Assembly (NCBI GenBank): GCA_013397435.1
Contig: VZRG01001350.1
Location: 62,001 to 126,000, forward strand
DNA from: Erythrocercus mccallii
Lineage: Eukaryota > Chordata > Aves > Passeriformes > Dicruridae
Direction: 5' to 3'
Length of the DNA: 64,000 nt
Shown: positions 48,487 through 59,700 of the stretch, piece by piece
How the letters are laid out: every line of letters begins with the position of its first letter
Position numbering within the stretch: the first letter of the stretch is position 1
Notes under the pieces: generated by a model
The model's input: the letters and a program-made list of their open reading frames with translations, nothing else
What the model was told of the DNA's origin: nothing
Databases searched by the model: none
Made by a program: the position numbers and the translations under genes

Positions 48487-48959
48487 TGTTGCACCACTCA
48501 AGGAAGATGACCTTAAAATCTCAACAGACTGGGAACAACGCCAAAGATACTCCAAAAGATAATGACCATCAACAAAACATTAACGACCATCAGAAAACAT
48601 CAATGAATATCTACCCCATCTAAACTACCCCCTGGCACAGTTGGAGACACCTGGTCTGGAAAAGGCTGATATGGAAATCAAGGAGTCTGGACCTAATTAA
48701 TATCAGAGGCAAAGAAATCTGGGTCCAATAGGAAACAAAATACTAAGAAATACTCAACTTGGGACCAATGTACATTAAACGAATGGATTTCTATGGGTTT
48801 TGGATTGTATAAAGTTTGGGAAAAAATCTAGTAAATCTTATGTGTGTATGGAATGTTTTCTGTGGCACATCCTGGCCAGAATAAAGTAATGCCTGGTTCT
48901 TCTATCACTTCAAATACAGTGTTAGAGGGTTTTTATTTTCTTCCCAAGTTCCAGTGACA
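48487..48959 (+). mobile_element. ERV long terminal repeat, probably solo
   Basis: The approximate edges are TGTTGCACCACTCAAGG and GTTCCAGTGACA. Internal landmarks in sense order are a TATA-like GTATAAAG near 48808, CTGTGGCACATCCTGGCCAG, the polyadenylation signal AATAAA at about 48881, then CTTCTATCACTTCAAATACA and GTGTTAGAGGG. This arrangement (promoter, poly-A signal, short U5) is that of an avian endogenous retroviral LTR. I could not find a matching target duplication, and no recognisable internal genes flank it, so edges may be off by several bases. Confidence 0.72.
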
Positions 48960-51630
48960 TTTGAGATACCAAATTTGGTACTGGTTTATGGTTTCATTCT
49001 AATGTCATTTATCCTGTAGAGTGAAGCATGTGAAAGCAAGAAGATATGGGGCATGCCTGAAAAATGTAGTAAAATGTAGTAATATTTCCCAAATTTAGGA
49101 CTGAAGTACAGGTGCCCTGAAATCAGTAGGCTATTGAATGCTGCACTTAATTGAGGGAAAATAAGGAAACCTGCCTGGGGCCTGATTTTTTAACAGTCCC
49201 TATAAGATGTCATAGAGACTAATTAGGAGACTAATTATTATTAGGAGACTTATTATTATTTCTGTGACTTTGAATTTTCATGTGCAAACACATTTAAATC
49301 AATGGATACTAAGATTCATAATAGACAAGGTATCTGCCTTCCTGTTCCTATCTTCTTGTTCTTTCCTTCACTTCACAGCTGCTGTTTTTTGAAAAAAAAA
49401 ACCCTCTGTTTTTCCAGTTTCCAAAGATACAATCTTATATCTTGCAAGATTAGTTCTACCAGTTCATATAGATAGGATTTTCATCACACATGTAAGCCAG
49501 CAAGCCCACCAGCCTTGAAGGGTACAAATTTAACACATTTATTTCCTTCTGTGTGGGAGGCATAAAAAACTTAAAAAACAATCTATAATAATTGTAAAGG
49601 AGCCTTCCCCAGGGCTCTAATGAGTAGAAACTGCTGTTTGTTTTATGCAGATGTCAAAAGAGCTAATATAGCAAATCACTGGGATACACATGTTTAATAG
49701 AATTTTCATAGTCTGTTTAGCTGTCTAATTGAATAAATGGATAAATCTAGACTGAACACTTTGTAACCTGGCTTTGCTAGAACTGCTTTATGTATGCAAT
49801 GTAGTTTACCCTCTTAAAACATGGTAAAATGGTTGAGGCCAGGTGCTGAGAATAAAGGAATAATATTACTTTTGGTATTTGAAAATGATGAGAAAACACA
49901 ACTTTAAAAAAAAAGGAATTAGCATTAATAGTTTGAACCTTCTAGCTAGATGGTGCTATTAATTCTGACATTGCAATTGTTGCACTGTTCATAGAGTTTT
50001 CTTTGTTTATATTCTGATGGGCTATATTTAGTAAGAGGCATCATCCAAAATAATTTTCTATTTGTCTTTCTTTTTGCTGTTGTTGTTTTGATGTCAGAGG
50101 CAGTGGGCTTAGTTATTTCAGACTTTTAGTGTTTAAGTTGTGTAAGCTGCATACTGTACTTCAAAGATATGGCAAAACGGTGTGATAATTCAAATTCACT
50201 ACTTTCAAGGTAACAGCTTGTTTTTCTAACCACTTTACCATATTTAGACAAGAACAAAGAACAAAGCACTATGTGAAAACACAATGTATGAGTGCCATAT
50301 GTGTTTCTTCAGCACAATGATTAAAGTAACAATTATTTTTTTATCTACGTCTTTTTTATCAACAATAATATAAGCCATAGTGTTCTGTGGAGGTCCACAG
50401 GGGAGGAGGAAGCATCAGACCTCCTGATCAGTTCCTCTTGGAGAGATCTTCTGAATAATTCCACAAAGCAGTTTGTTAAAACTGGATTAAAAATCAGTCT
50501 GACTGGGTACCAAAGTGCTCTGACTGTCCTGAATCTCATTGATTTGTTGGTGCAGGACAAAAACATGCAGTTGGTTTGCATGCTGAACCACACCTGGATC
50601 TCCAGGTGTGACCTGGTCAGAGCTGAAAATGAAACCTTTCTCCAGCCCTCTCCTCTCCTCTCCTCACCAAAGGGTTTACGGCTCCATAGTCCAGCACTTT
50701 GGGGAGGCACCTGATCCTCACCTACTGATCTCCAGCTGATTACACCTTCTCAGCTGAAAGCTGGGGATGGATGGGTCCCCATGGACACTATAACTTCACC
50801 CTGGCTATGTTCAACCTTTGCATTCAGTACTAAAACCAGCCATATGTGGATTTATGGAAGACAGTGAACACTCCAAAATTCCTTACTTTGACTTGCACTG
50901 TAGACTATTATCACAGCCATTAGTCTCATACCGTCAAAAGGGTGAGATAACAGATAAGCTGGATATTGTTTAATCTGCCTTCAAAGTAATGAAGAATAAT
51001 GACACTGACAAGGAAATTCTGCAAAGAATCTGCAGAGCGGACTCAGCTTCACATTGATGAAGAAACTCATGCCCCAAAGCCCAACTGGCTACAAGGATTT
51101 CCATATAAAACAGCCCCACTCTGCTCCAGGTAATTATTAAGTTACTTTTTGGTCCAATGGTTAAAATCAGTGACAATTTTCCTGGTGAAAAGAGGAGAGG
51201 ATTAAAACCTGCTGGGATATCTTCCTGTGTCATGGGGCAATGGGTCAGCTGAATGTGCAGTCAACACCTTGTGACAGAACATCTTCAGGAGCCTGTGTGG
51301 CATCCAGTGTCACTTGGACATGCAGCATCCTCTGCCAGCAGGTGTCACAGCTCTGAAGTCTGCCTCACCTCTGCTTTGCTGAAACCTGCAGCAGGATGAC
51401 TGGGATTCAGTAAAATGAGGCTCCAATGTCTCATTTCTGCTGCAGTATTGAGATAGTGACAAATATGTTTTACAGAACCAACCTGGAGATTGCAGATTGG
51501 TTGAAAGTTATGAACAGAAGAACATAATGCTGAATAAATGATGAGGTTGCTCACACACCTATATTAAACTGCAATCCTTTCAAGGTGCACAGAATGACTT
51601 TTAACATTCATGTTTCTGGAGTTATAGTTT
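48960..51630. other. intergenic sequence between two LTRs, no gene seen
   Basis: The LTRs at 48.5 kb (plus) and 51.6 kb (minus) differ in sequence and orientation, so this is not the interior of one provirus. No gag, pol or env-like reading frame is visible. A short pyrimidine run lies at 50649. Confidence 0.7.
50649..50665. repeat. short (CTCTC/TCCTC)n run
   Basis: Four near-identical five-base pyrimidine units in otherwise mixed sequence. Confidence 0.7.
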
Positions 51631-52283
51631 TGTTGCGGTTATGGGAGACAGGTATCTGCCAGGGACAGCTGGAGTTTTTCTTGGAATGGAGAATGTAAAC
51701 CCCCTTTCCTCAAAATTATAACAATTTTGCAATTAAGAGCTTTCAGGCAAAGCTTTGGGAATAAGATAGCAGTTCTTTACTAGGAATATTAAAAAATACA
51801 AATGTAGGAATACAGAAAGACAAGCAAACAAAACAGACAAAAACCCTAGAAAACCCCTGACAGAGTCAGGGACGTGACCTGACGCCCTGTTGGTCAGGGT
51901 GTTAGAAGCAGTCCAGATGAATCCTCCTGGAGCAGCAGATGCGGTTCTGTGGAGTAGGGATGATCCTGTAGAGAAGTCCAGTGGTAGAGAAATGGGTCCC
52001 GTCTTCCTCTGGAGAATCCAGTGGAGAAACAGGAATGTCTGGTGTTCCTCAGTCCCGTTTTTATCTAGGTAGGAAACTCGGGAGCCCCCACCACTGGGTG
52101 GAGCATCTCACAATGGGATGATGTAATGTGTCATGTCATTGGTGAGCCTTAATGGCCCATTATCAGCATATATCTCCCTGGAGGGAGGATGAGTGGTGAA
52201 AGAGATAAGAGACACTGCCTCACCCAGTTTTAACAGCTGGGCCATAATCAGAAATCATCCGCCCCCCTCCCCCTGCAGTTACA
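51631..52283 (-). mobile_element. ERV long terminal repeat (minus orientation), edge on high-coordinate side uncertain
   Basis: The plus strand begins TGTTGCGGTTATGGGAG and contains GCTTTCAGGCAAAGCTTTGG, GACCTGACGCCCTGTTGGTC, GGAGCATCTCACAATGGGAT and CAGTTTTAACAGCTGGGCC. These are characteristic of an avian ERV LTR read on the minus strand. A TATA-like box (GATAAAAACGGG on the minus strand) lies near 52060. At 52257-52275 a G-rich purine stretch on the minus strand could be a polypurine tract. If so, the LTR proper ends near 52256 and the remainder is a trace of internal sequence. No clear target duplication was found, and no viral gene is recognisable. Confidence 0.7.
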
Positions 52284-54728
52284 AGAAATAAAGAAAAAAA
52301 CATTTCCCCAACTGCTTTCAATGGATGAAATAGAATACACATTTTTTTCGGTTCCATAACCCAAGACAAGTTTCCAGATGTTGAGAATTGAAACACAAAC
52401 CATTTATCATTTGCTCTTGACCTTTCAAAAGTCTTATTAGACATCTGGTATGCTCTATCAAGTGTAGAAGAACAAAGTTTTCCAGCTAACAATTGCAAAA
52501 TGCAATAACTGTTGAAATTTTTCTTTTATTTTTCAGACAATTGGTTGCAGTGCCATCATGTTTCTGTTGCTTTGAAGCAGAAAGTTATCCAGCATTCACC
52601 TACAGATTTCATAAGAAGACTCCATGTTGCTTATTCTCACAGGCCACATCTGTTTTCACTTGCAAAACTTTAGCATGCAGAATTTGTTGTTATGTCTTTT
52701 TATTCTTCTTTTCAAGGGCATTTTTAGATAATGTCTTTTTCCTCTTTTACTAGGTCTTGAAGATATCAATTTTCTGTATGTACAGACCAAAGAGGAGATC
52801 TCTTGTGAAAACTCTGATGTTTTCACAAAGGGAGAGGAACAGAGGATTTGTCAGAAGAGACTAGATTTGCAAGATATCATTCATTATCTGCAAGGCACTA
52901 GTCACCTCAGATGTAGATGTAAGAATACACAAAATATTTTTACAAGTAATTAAGTAAATTAGGGTGTAATTAAGTAAGAGTTTAAGTTATGACTTTATTG
53001 GAGAACTTAACCAGTAGCATTTCAAAATCTTTTGTTACTAACAACCTGCTTGTTTTTCCTGTAAGTGCAGCTTATCTTTGTCCTTGGGACAATCAAGCCC
53101 TTATTTTTATTCTCTTATGCTCTCCTCCCACCCAAACTGATTTCTTTTACTACTGTGGTGGTACATCTTCAAAATGTTCCTTGCTCTGACAGGGTGAAAC
53201 AGTTGCTGGCTGCTGCTGCTGCAGTCTGCATGAGAGAGGATTTTGTGGTGGTGTTGATGTTTTTGCAACACCAGCAGATGGAAAGGAAGCTGCATTCACA
53301 AAACACTTTAAGCTACATAATGGCTCTTGAAAGCCAAAGGAGGGTCAGGACAGGAGTGCTCTGAAAGGGTACATGATGCCTGCCAAATGTCATGCTGTAA
53401 AGAGGTGCCAGCTGAGCAGGAGTTCAAATGTGGGTGCCTGTGGGATTCACACTGTCAGTGCTGGTTGCTCTCCTTCTCACCCCACAGTGCTCCAGCTGTG
53501 GGACTGAGTCCACTGGACTACTCAGTGTGTCAGCCCCAGCTAATCCTTCTCCTGGTTTTACTGGTAGTGCTGGAAAGAGGTCTATACCCTCTTTCCCTGA
53601 GCTGGGGCAGAAATGGATAGAAGAGATGGGGCTGCTGTCTTTCCCTCTGTATGCAGGCAGTGAAATAGCTGCCTTGCTCTATGCACTCAGCGCAAGACAG
53701 CGATGACTCATTTCAAAGCACACTCCTTGAAGCAGAAGAAATAGAGCTCTCCCATGACAGCTTCTTTGTCTTAATTCTTTCATTTTTACTTGAAGAGTCT
53801 GAGCATTATATGGACAGTCAGATGTTTCACCATCTGCATAAGAGGAGGGGAGAAGGGTACAGGGGTTTTTTACCTGTGGGGCTATTTCTCTGGTTTTGGT
53901 GCAGAAGCAGAGTTCTGCTTAAGATTCTGTCCTTGCACAAGGTTTCCTCCCCATTGGACGAAACAGGACTCAGAGTGGTATCCTCAGTGAGACAGACTTT
54001 CCCATACTATGTATAGATGGGTAAGCTCTCCCTCTTTTAGAGTTTTCAGGCATATTCTGAAAAAACAGACATTTCTGCTTTCCTGGTCAAGACCTACCAA
54101 ACATGCAGGTCATGAAAGTAAAACCATGAGAAAAAGTGTGATATCTTGAACCTCCACAAACAGCCTTGGTTTTGCACATGTTAAAGACAAGTTTTCCTTG
54201 TGTAGACACTCTGGTCTGGTTTGAGAAATGTCTTTGTTGCAAAGTGCTTTTGATTTGCAAAGGCTCTCATCTCTTTACCTGATGCTTGCTCTTTATTCCT
54301 TCTTTCCTTTACTCCTATGTCCTTGTCCTCTTCCTCCATGCCCCCTTCCTTGCCCCCTTTGCAACTTGTTCCCTCCCTTCCTTTCTTGCATTTTCAGATG
54401 TTTTAATAATCAATAGATCAAATCCAGGGCTTTTCTCATAAGCACTGTGTTAGGTTTTTTCTTAGGGAAATCAGTGCCTGTTTCAAGACCTGGAATTGGA
54501 CTTTCTCCATTTTATATTTTGGGAACAGAGAATAACATTGCTGGTGTAATGGGTGCTTAATTTTCTCTCCACTTTTCTATTTCTTTATTATAATTTATTT
54601 CTCAGATGAATTTTGAATCTCCCTTCCTAAATGAAGGGATTTGCTTGCATTTGTTCTTTGAATCCAATCCACCGTCAATGAATACAAGATTAATCATACT
54701 GAAATAAACAGTGATTTGGAATAGATGT
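52284..54728. other. intergenic sequence, no gene seen
   Basis: Short unrelated ORFs only. The largest, around 53.3-54.0 kb, lack recognisable domains. Nothing here continues the 51.6 kb LTR as viral internal sequence. Confidence 0.65.
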
Positions 54729-55165
54729 TGTCATGGTTCTGTCTGGGATAGAGTTAATTTTCTTATTAGTATCAGGTACAATGCTGGTGTTGGATTTCAT
54801 ATGAGAATAATGTTGATAACACACTGATGTTTTGGTTATTGCTAAGTTTTCCTCACCTTAAGTAATCTTTTTTAGTTTCCCAGCCCTGCCAGTGAAGAAG
54901 TGCACAAAAAGCTGGGAGGGAACGTGGCCAGGAGAGCTGAACTGGCCATAGGGATATTACTCACCACAGAATGTCATGTTCAGGCTACAAACTGGAGCTC
55001 ACTTGCCAGGAGCTGCTGATCACTGCTCGAAGATATTCTGGGCATTGGTTAGTGGGTGATGAGCAACTGTATTGTGCATCACTTTTTTCTCTTGGGTTTT
55101 ATGTGTCTCCCTCTGTCTTTCCCTCTCTCCTCACCTTTTATTTGTTTATTTATTTCTTGTAGTGG
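54729..55165 (+). mobile_element. avian ERVL-family LTR, 3'-truncated
   Basis: It starts TGTCATGGTTCTGTCTGGGA, then ATAGAGTTAATTTTCTT, GAGAATAATGTTGATAACAC, AAAAAGCTGGGAGGGAACG, GGGATATTACTCACC, TGTCATGTTCAGGCTACAAA, GGGTGATGAGCAACTGTATT and GTGCATCACTTTTTTC. This is the well-known avian ERVL LTR in sense orientation. Similarity fades at about 55165, before the final GGGGTTAAACCACGACA-type block. No internal retroviral sequence follows. Confidence 0.88.
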
Positions 55166-56688
55166 TTTTAGTTGGCCAATTGGAGTCTCCTGGGCAATGC
55201 ACCAAATAATGTGGTGGGTCTAATGTTGGCTAAATGCCAATGCACCCAGTAGAATTATTTACTCCTTTTCTGCTGCAAGATAGGATTAGGAGAAGAGGAA
55301 AGCAGGCTCACATTTTAAAGGGTATAAAGAACATTTCATTAACAAAACTAAAAAAAAGAAGAAAAAATCAGAATAACCTATCAGAATACTTTTCCTTCCC
55401 CCACAACCTTCTTTTCTTTCTCACTAACAATGTATAGAGACAAAACCTGGGATTTAGGTCAGTTTTATCACCTCTAAAATAGTCTTTCATCTGTTCTCTT
55501 AGGGAGAGGAGTCTCTTTTGCCATGTCATGGAGACTTCTCCACAAGAAAACAGTTCCCTTATGGCTTCAATTCTCATGAATAGCAGCTGCCTGGAAAATC
55601 TGTAACTGGGAAGTCCCTCCCATCTCATCCAGCCTTCCCACAGCTGCGTTCATGAACCATGTCAAACTCATGGGGTACTATTTTAAGGATGAGCTGTTCA
55701 AAAGCAAAGGCTCTTTTCATCAGTGTCTGAGATCATCTTCATCTCTGGGAACAGAGGTCTTCTCCTTCTTCCCTGGGGGGCAGAGGGTCTTCATCACTCT
55801 CATCTTCCTCTCTCTGTTCAAGCTTCTCATGAGATCACAGCTATTTCAACATTTACTTGCTTCAGCACAAATGCCTTTGCTCATATCTGCAATTTGAACA
55901 CTCCATATCTGAACACTCCATCTCCTCATACTGCCTTCATGAATTAAAGGGATATTCTAGGGTGTCACAGTCCATCACCATGGTCTTGCAAAAGAATTTC
56001 AGTCGAAGACTAAGGCATCCCCTCCTTCTCCTCCCATCTGGGATTTGACTTCTTCACTGACCTTGTTGTCTTCATGTTGTCTCTCTACATGTCTTCACTC
56101 TGTCCTTTTCTCTCATTTGGGAGAGGATAAATGTTTTGCAAGTTTTATTTGTGCAATGAAAGCATTACTATCACGCCTGGGTCATGCTGGATGAAGCAGT
56201 CACAGTGACAGATTCAGGCCACTCTGGGGCTGTGCCAAGATCTTGGAGCCCTGGCCAGAAATGGCAGTGGCCACTCTGGGTGCATGGTTGGTCTCAGGCC
56301 CGTACTGCATTTAATTCCAGCTGCGAATTGGCTTGACCACACTGGTGGGGAGGGAACTGGCCAGGCAGCCAGATGTTAAGAGCTGCTGGAGCCTGACCTG
56401 GCCTGGCTGTGTGGATGGGGGCTGTTACCTGCTGCCAGGATGGAAGAAGTAGAGAGTTTTCCCAGGCTTTGTTATTTTTAACACGTGTGTTCACAGAGGC
56501 ATGTTAGCTTCCTAGTGGTTTAACACGGTGTCAGTATTCAAAACTAGTCACTGATTGGTTTTGTCAGGCATGGAGGAGACTCTGAGCAGCTCCTCTTAGA
56601 AAAATCACTTCCATGGGTGGCTTCTTCCCTCCTCACTAAATGTCAATCATGCAAAACCAGCACATTTACTTAATTGTATTGTTTTTCA

Positions 56689-56745
<57 letters not shown>

Positions 56746-59700
56746 CCCCAATTATTTAGATATTGTTATCTTAATCCACTGTGGACATGAAGTTCTTCTG
56801 TGGTTTTCCTGCAAGGTAATGTATGTAATATGCTTCTGGACAGTCTTTTCCACTTTCTGCTCTTCATGCTCTAAACTTGTTGTGCTCACATATATCTCAC
56901 CTATGGGTCTTGTTTAAAAAACATTATTATAATGTATGGTACAGGGGCCATATTTTAGCACCTTTGGCTTGGAGAAAGAGTATATAATTGCAACTATTGT
57001 CTTGCATTCATTCTTTAATCTTAATTTGGTTTTAACCTTTAAAATGCAGAGACAGTGGGCTCCATTTTGCTCATGAGTAGAGGAGAAGCATTTTTTTAAT
57101 GTGTGCTACTCCTTTCTTCACTGTTTCATGGGTGTGGTTGAACGCCTCCATCACAGACTGGGTCAAGAGTATAAGAGGACTGTAGGCCATTTGAGGAAGA
57201 GTGGCCTCCTTCCTTTTAATTAGTGCCCACCATACTGGGATCTCTGCTGATGTCTCTGCAGTGATGCACCCTCTATGTTTGTGACTCTTCCAGGGAAGCG
57301 AGGAGTTTCTCTCTGGCTCTGTTTATTCTCTGCCTCACCCAAGTGCAGGTTCGCACTGGTTTGACAGTAGATCTTTCTCCAGTGACCTGGCAAGAGAACA
57401 GCTGTGTGCACAGCATGTCACCCCTGGTGTCAGCTGTATTGCCTTCTGGCCAGAGAAGTACTGGAAAAATGCCAAGCAAGTTTAACTTTTAATAAGACAA
57501 ACCTGTGGCCTGTGGGTTGAATACAGGGCTCAGAGTTTGAGAGTTTTTTTGCCCTCGGGGCTCTGTCCTACGTGCTCAAACACGTTTTTGATTTCTCCCT
57601 TTAGCAGCTGTCAGCTGGGGTGTTAACAAAGCACTAGTTGCAGATGATATTTTGAAATGGCTATTGAATTGCAGTGAATAATAGTACATGGAGTTTACCT
57701 GTTTGGAAAATTTGGTCATAGTCAAATCTTCACTGACATAAATAAAAATGTATTTAGGAAAAGAGAGCCAAAATCTTAGTTTAAGGCTGAAGAAAATCAC
57801 ATTTTGTATATATTTGTGATATACACAGTATTGATATGTTGTCTATCCCAATTTGCTTTTTGTTTTAATATTTAGCAAGGAAAATTTACTTGCCCAGAAT
57901 ATTTTATTAAGACTGTGACTGGTACTCTGCTGTGCCTCTGAGATTTACAAATACTGCAGGACTCCAGCTGGGTACCTCAGGCTGATCTTGCACTTCCCAT
58001 TCACTTATTGACATAACATCAATATCAGATAGCACTAGGGTCTGAATACAAAGAAATAGTTCTTCCAGTAAATGTCTTGATTCTTAATTTTATTGAAACT
58101 AAGACATGGGAAATATTCTGGTGAATAGTTTATATGGGATTTGGGCAAGCAGTCATCTATAAAGTTATGAGCAGTAACTGCATCACTGATCTAAATAAAC
58201 AGTGAGCTGGTTAAGTGATCTCCTTTAAAGAAGAGGTAGAAGTGTCACAGCATAACAGGTACACACTCCCCTGGGATGTGGGAGTCTTGCTAGAAATCCT
58301 CTTGCCTGATTCAGCAGGGTTGTTTCCAAGGTGTCACACATCATTAGTGACTGCCTCAAGTCGTATATGAAGAACGATGGAGGAAAACTTTCCAAATATC
58401 TCAGGGCAAGACTGTTCCACAAGGTTAGGTCAAACAGACATTAAAAGTATAATTGCAAACTAGTTTTTCAATTCTCATGGAAGAGTCCTACTGGCTACTG
58501 AGTTAGTTTTTCAGTCTCAGGTCTAGCAGCAGAAACTGAATTATTGGCAGAGCACTGTAAATTAGGTTCATAATCTTACTCTTCTAGGAGACTGCAAAAA
58601 TAATGCAAGGAAAGTTCTTTGCTTTGTAACAACTTGAAGGACTTGGTTTCTTAATTTTCCATATTAGTCCTAAAGTTCAGTGTTGTAGAGTTACTCCATC
58701 CTTCTCTGATTTTATAAATATGGTCTTTTACTTCTATTAAAAATATTTGAAAACAAAAATTCTTTTTTACTTGAGTGTTTTTTATATCTGAAAAAAAATC
58801 AAGCCAATTTGAATTAAAAATATTTAAGTCATTTAAGACAATGCCTTTAATTGGAGCCATGCACATTGGTATGTATCAGTGCATGATTTTTACCCTATTT
58901 TACTCATACAGAGCAATAGATTTTGCATTATGTAGCTCCAAAAATTTTGTTTGCATTTGTTAAGCATTTGGACTATAAGCAACATATGTGTTGTCATAAA
59001 TAGAACAATGTTAATGACTTATAAAGAATGTAATTGCTGCTGTATATCCATGTGAAAGATGAGAGAATTTGACAAAAGATAAAAATATAACATCTCAACA
59101 TTTTTGCTGTATGTCTGTCAGTTGAAGAATTTTAAACCTTGTTGCTGTGCACAGAAAAGAGTGAAATTTTGCCAGTTTTGTTGCCTTTGCTGTATCTCTT
59201 TTTTCTGCTTGCAGATACCTGGGTGACAAGAATCTTCTCTGTCCCAGCACCTTAAGGTAGCTCTAAATTCGATAAAAATGCAAAGAGAACATAAATTCTT
59301 TAATCTTACAGATGGTATCTCCTCATAGAAGTGAGAAAAAGCAAGTTAAGCAATGAATCATTGCAGATTTCTATGGGTAAAAGGCATTTGAGGCAAACAG
59401 ATATTTTGTAAAGAGTTATGTGATAACCCTGTTTTGTAGGAAATACCTCTAATGAGCTAGGAAATGGAGTGAGACATGGCATGAGAACAATTGCAAGAAA
59501 TTCTAATGGACTTATTTGCTACTAGTTCATGCAACCTTTTTTCCCAATTTAAACTTGGTCACTGGTTTTATATTTGCTTTTGAAAGTATTGTCCTACATA
59601 TGACCTATAAATTGGCATATGCAATGTGTCTAGATGCATTTCAAAATATTGGGATCATTTTTGGTTGCCAGAGAAAATGTTCCTTTATAATGTGCTGAAT

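Noticed and set aside
48960..51630. provirus bounded by the 48.5 and 51.6 kb LTRs
   Set aside because: The two LTRs are in opposite orientation and unrelated in sequence, and the interval has no viral frames.
52220..52498. 92-codon minus-strand ORF beside the 51.6 kb LTR as a viral gene remnant
   Set aside because: It shows no recognisable gag, pol or env features and simply crosses the LTR edge into AT-rich flank.
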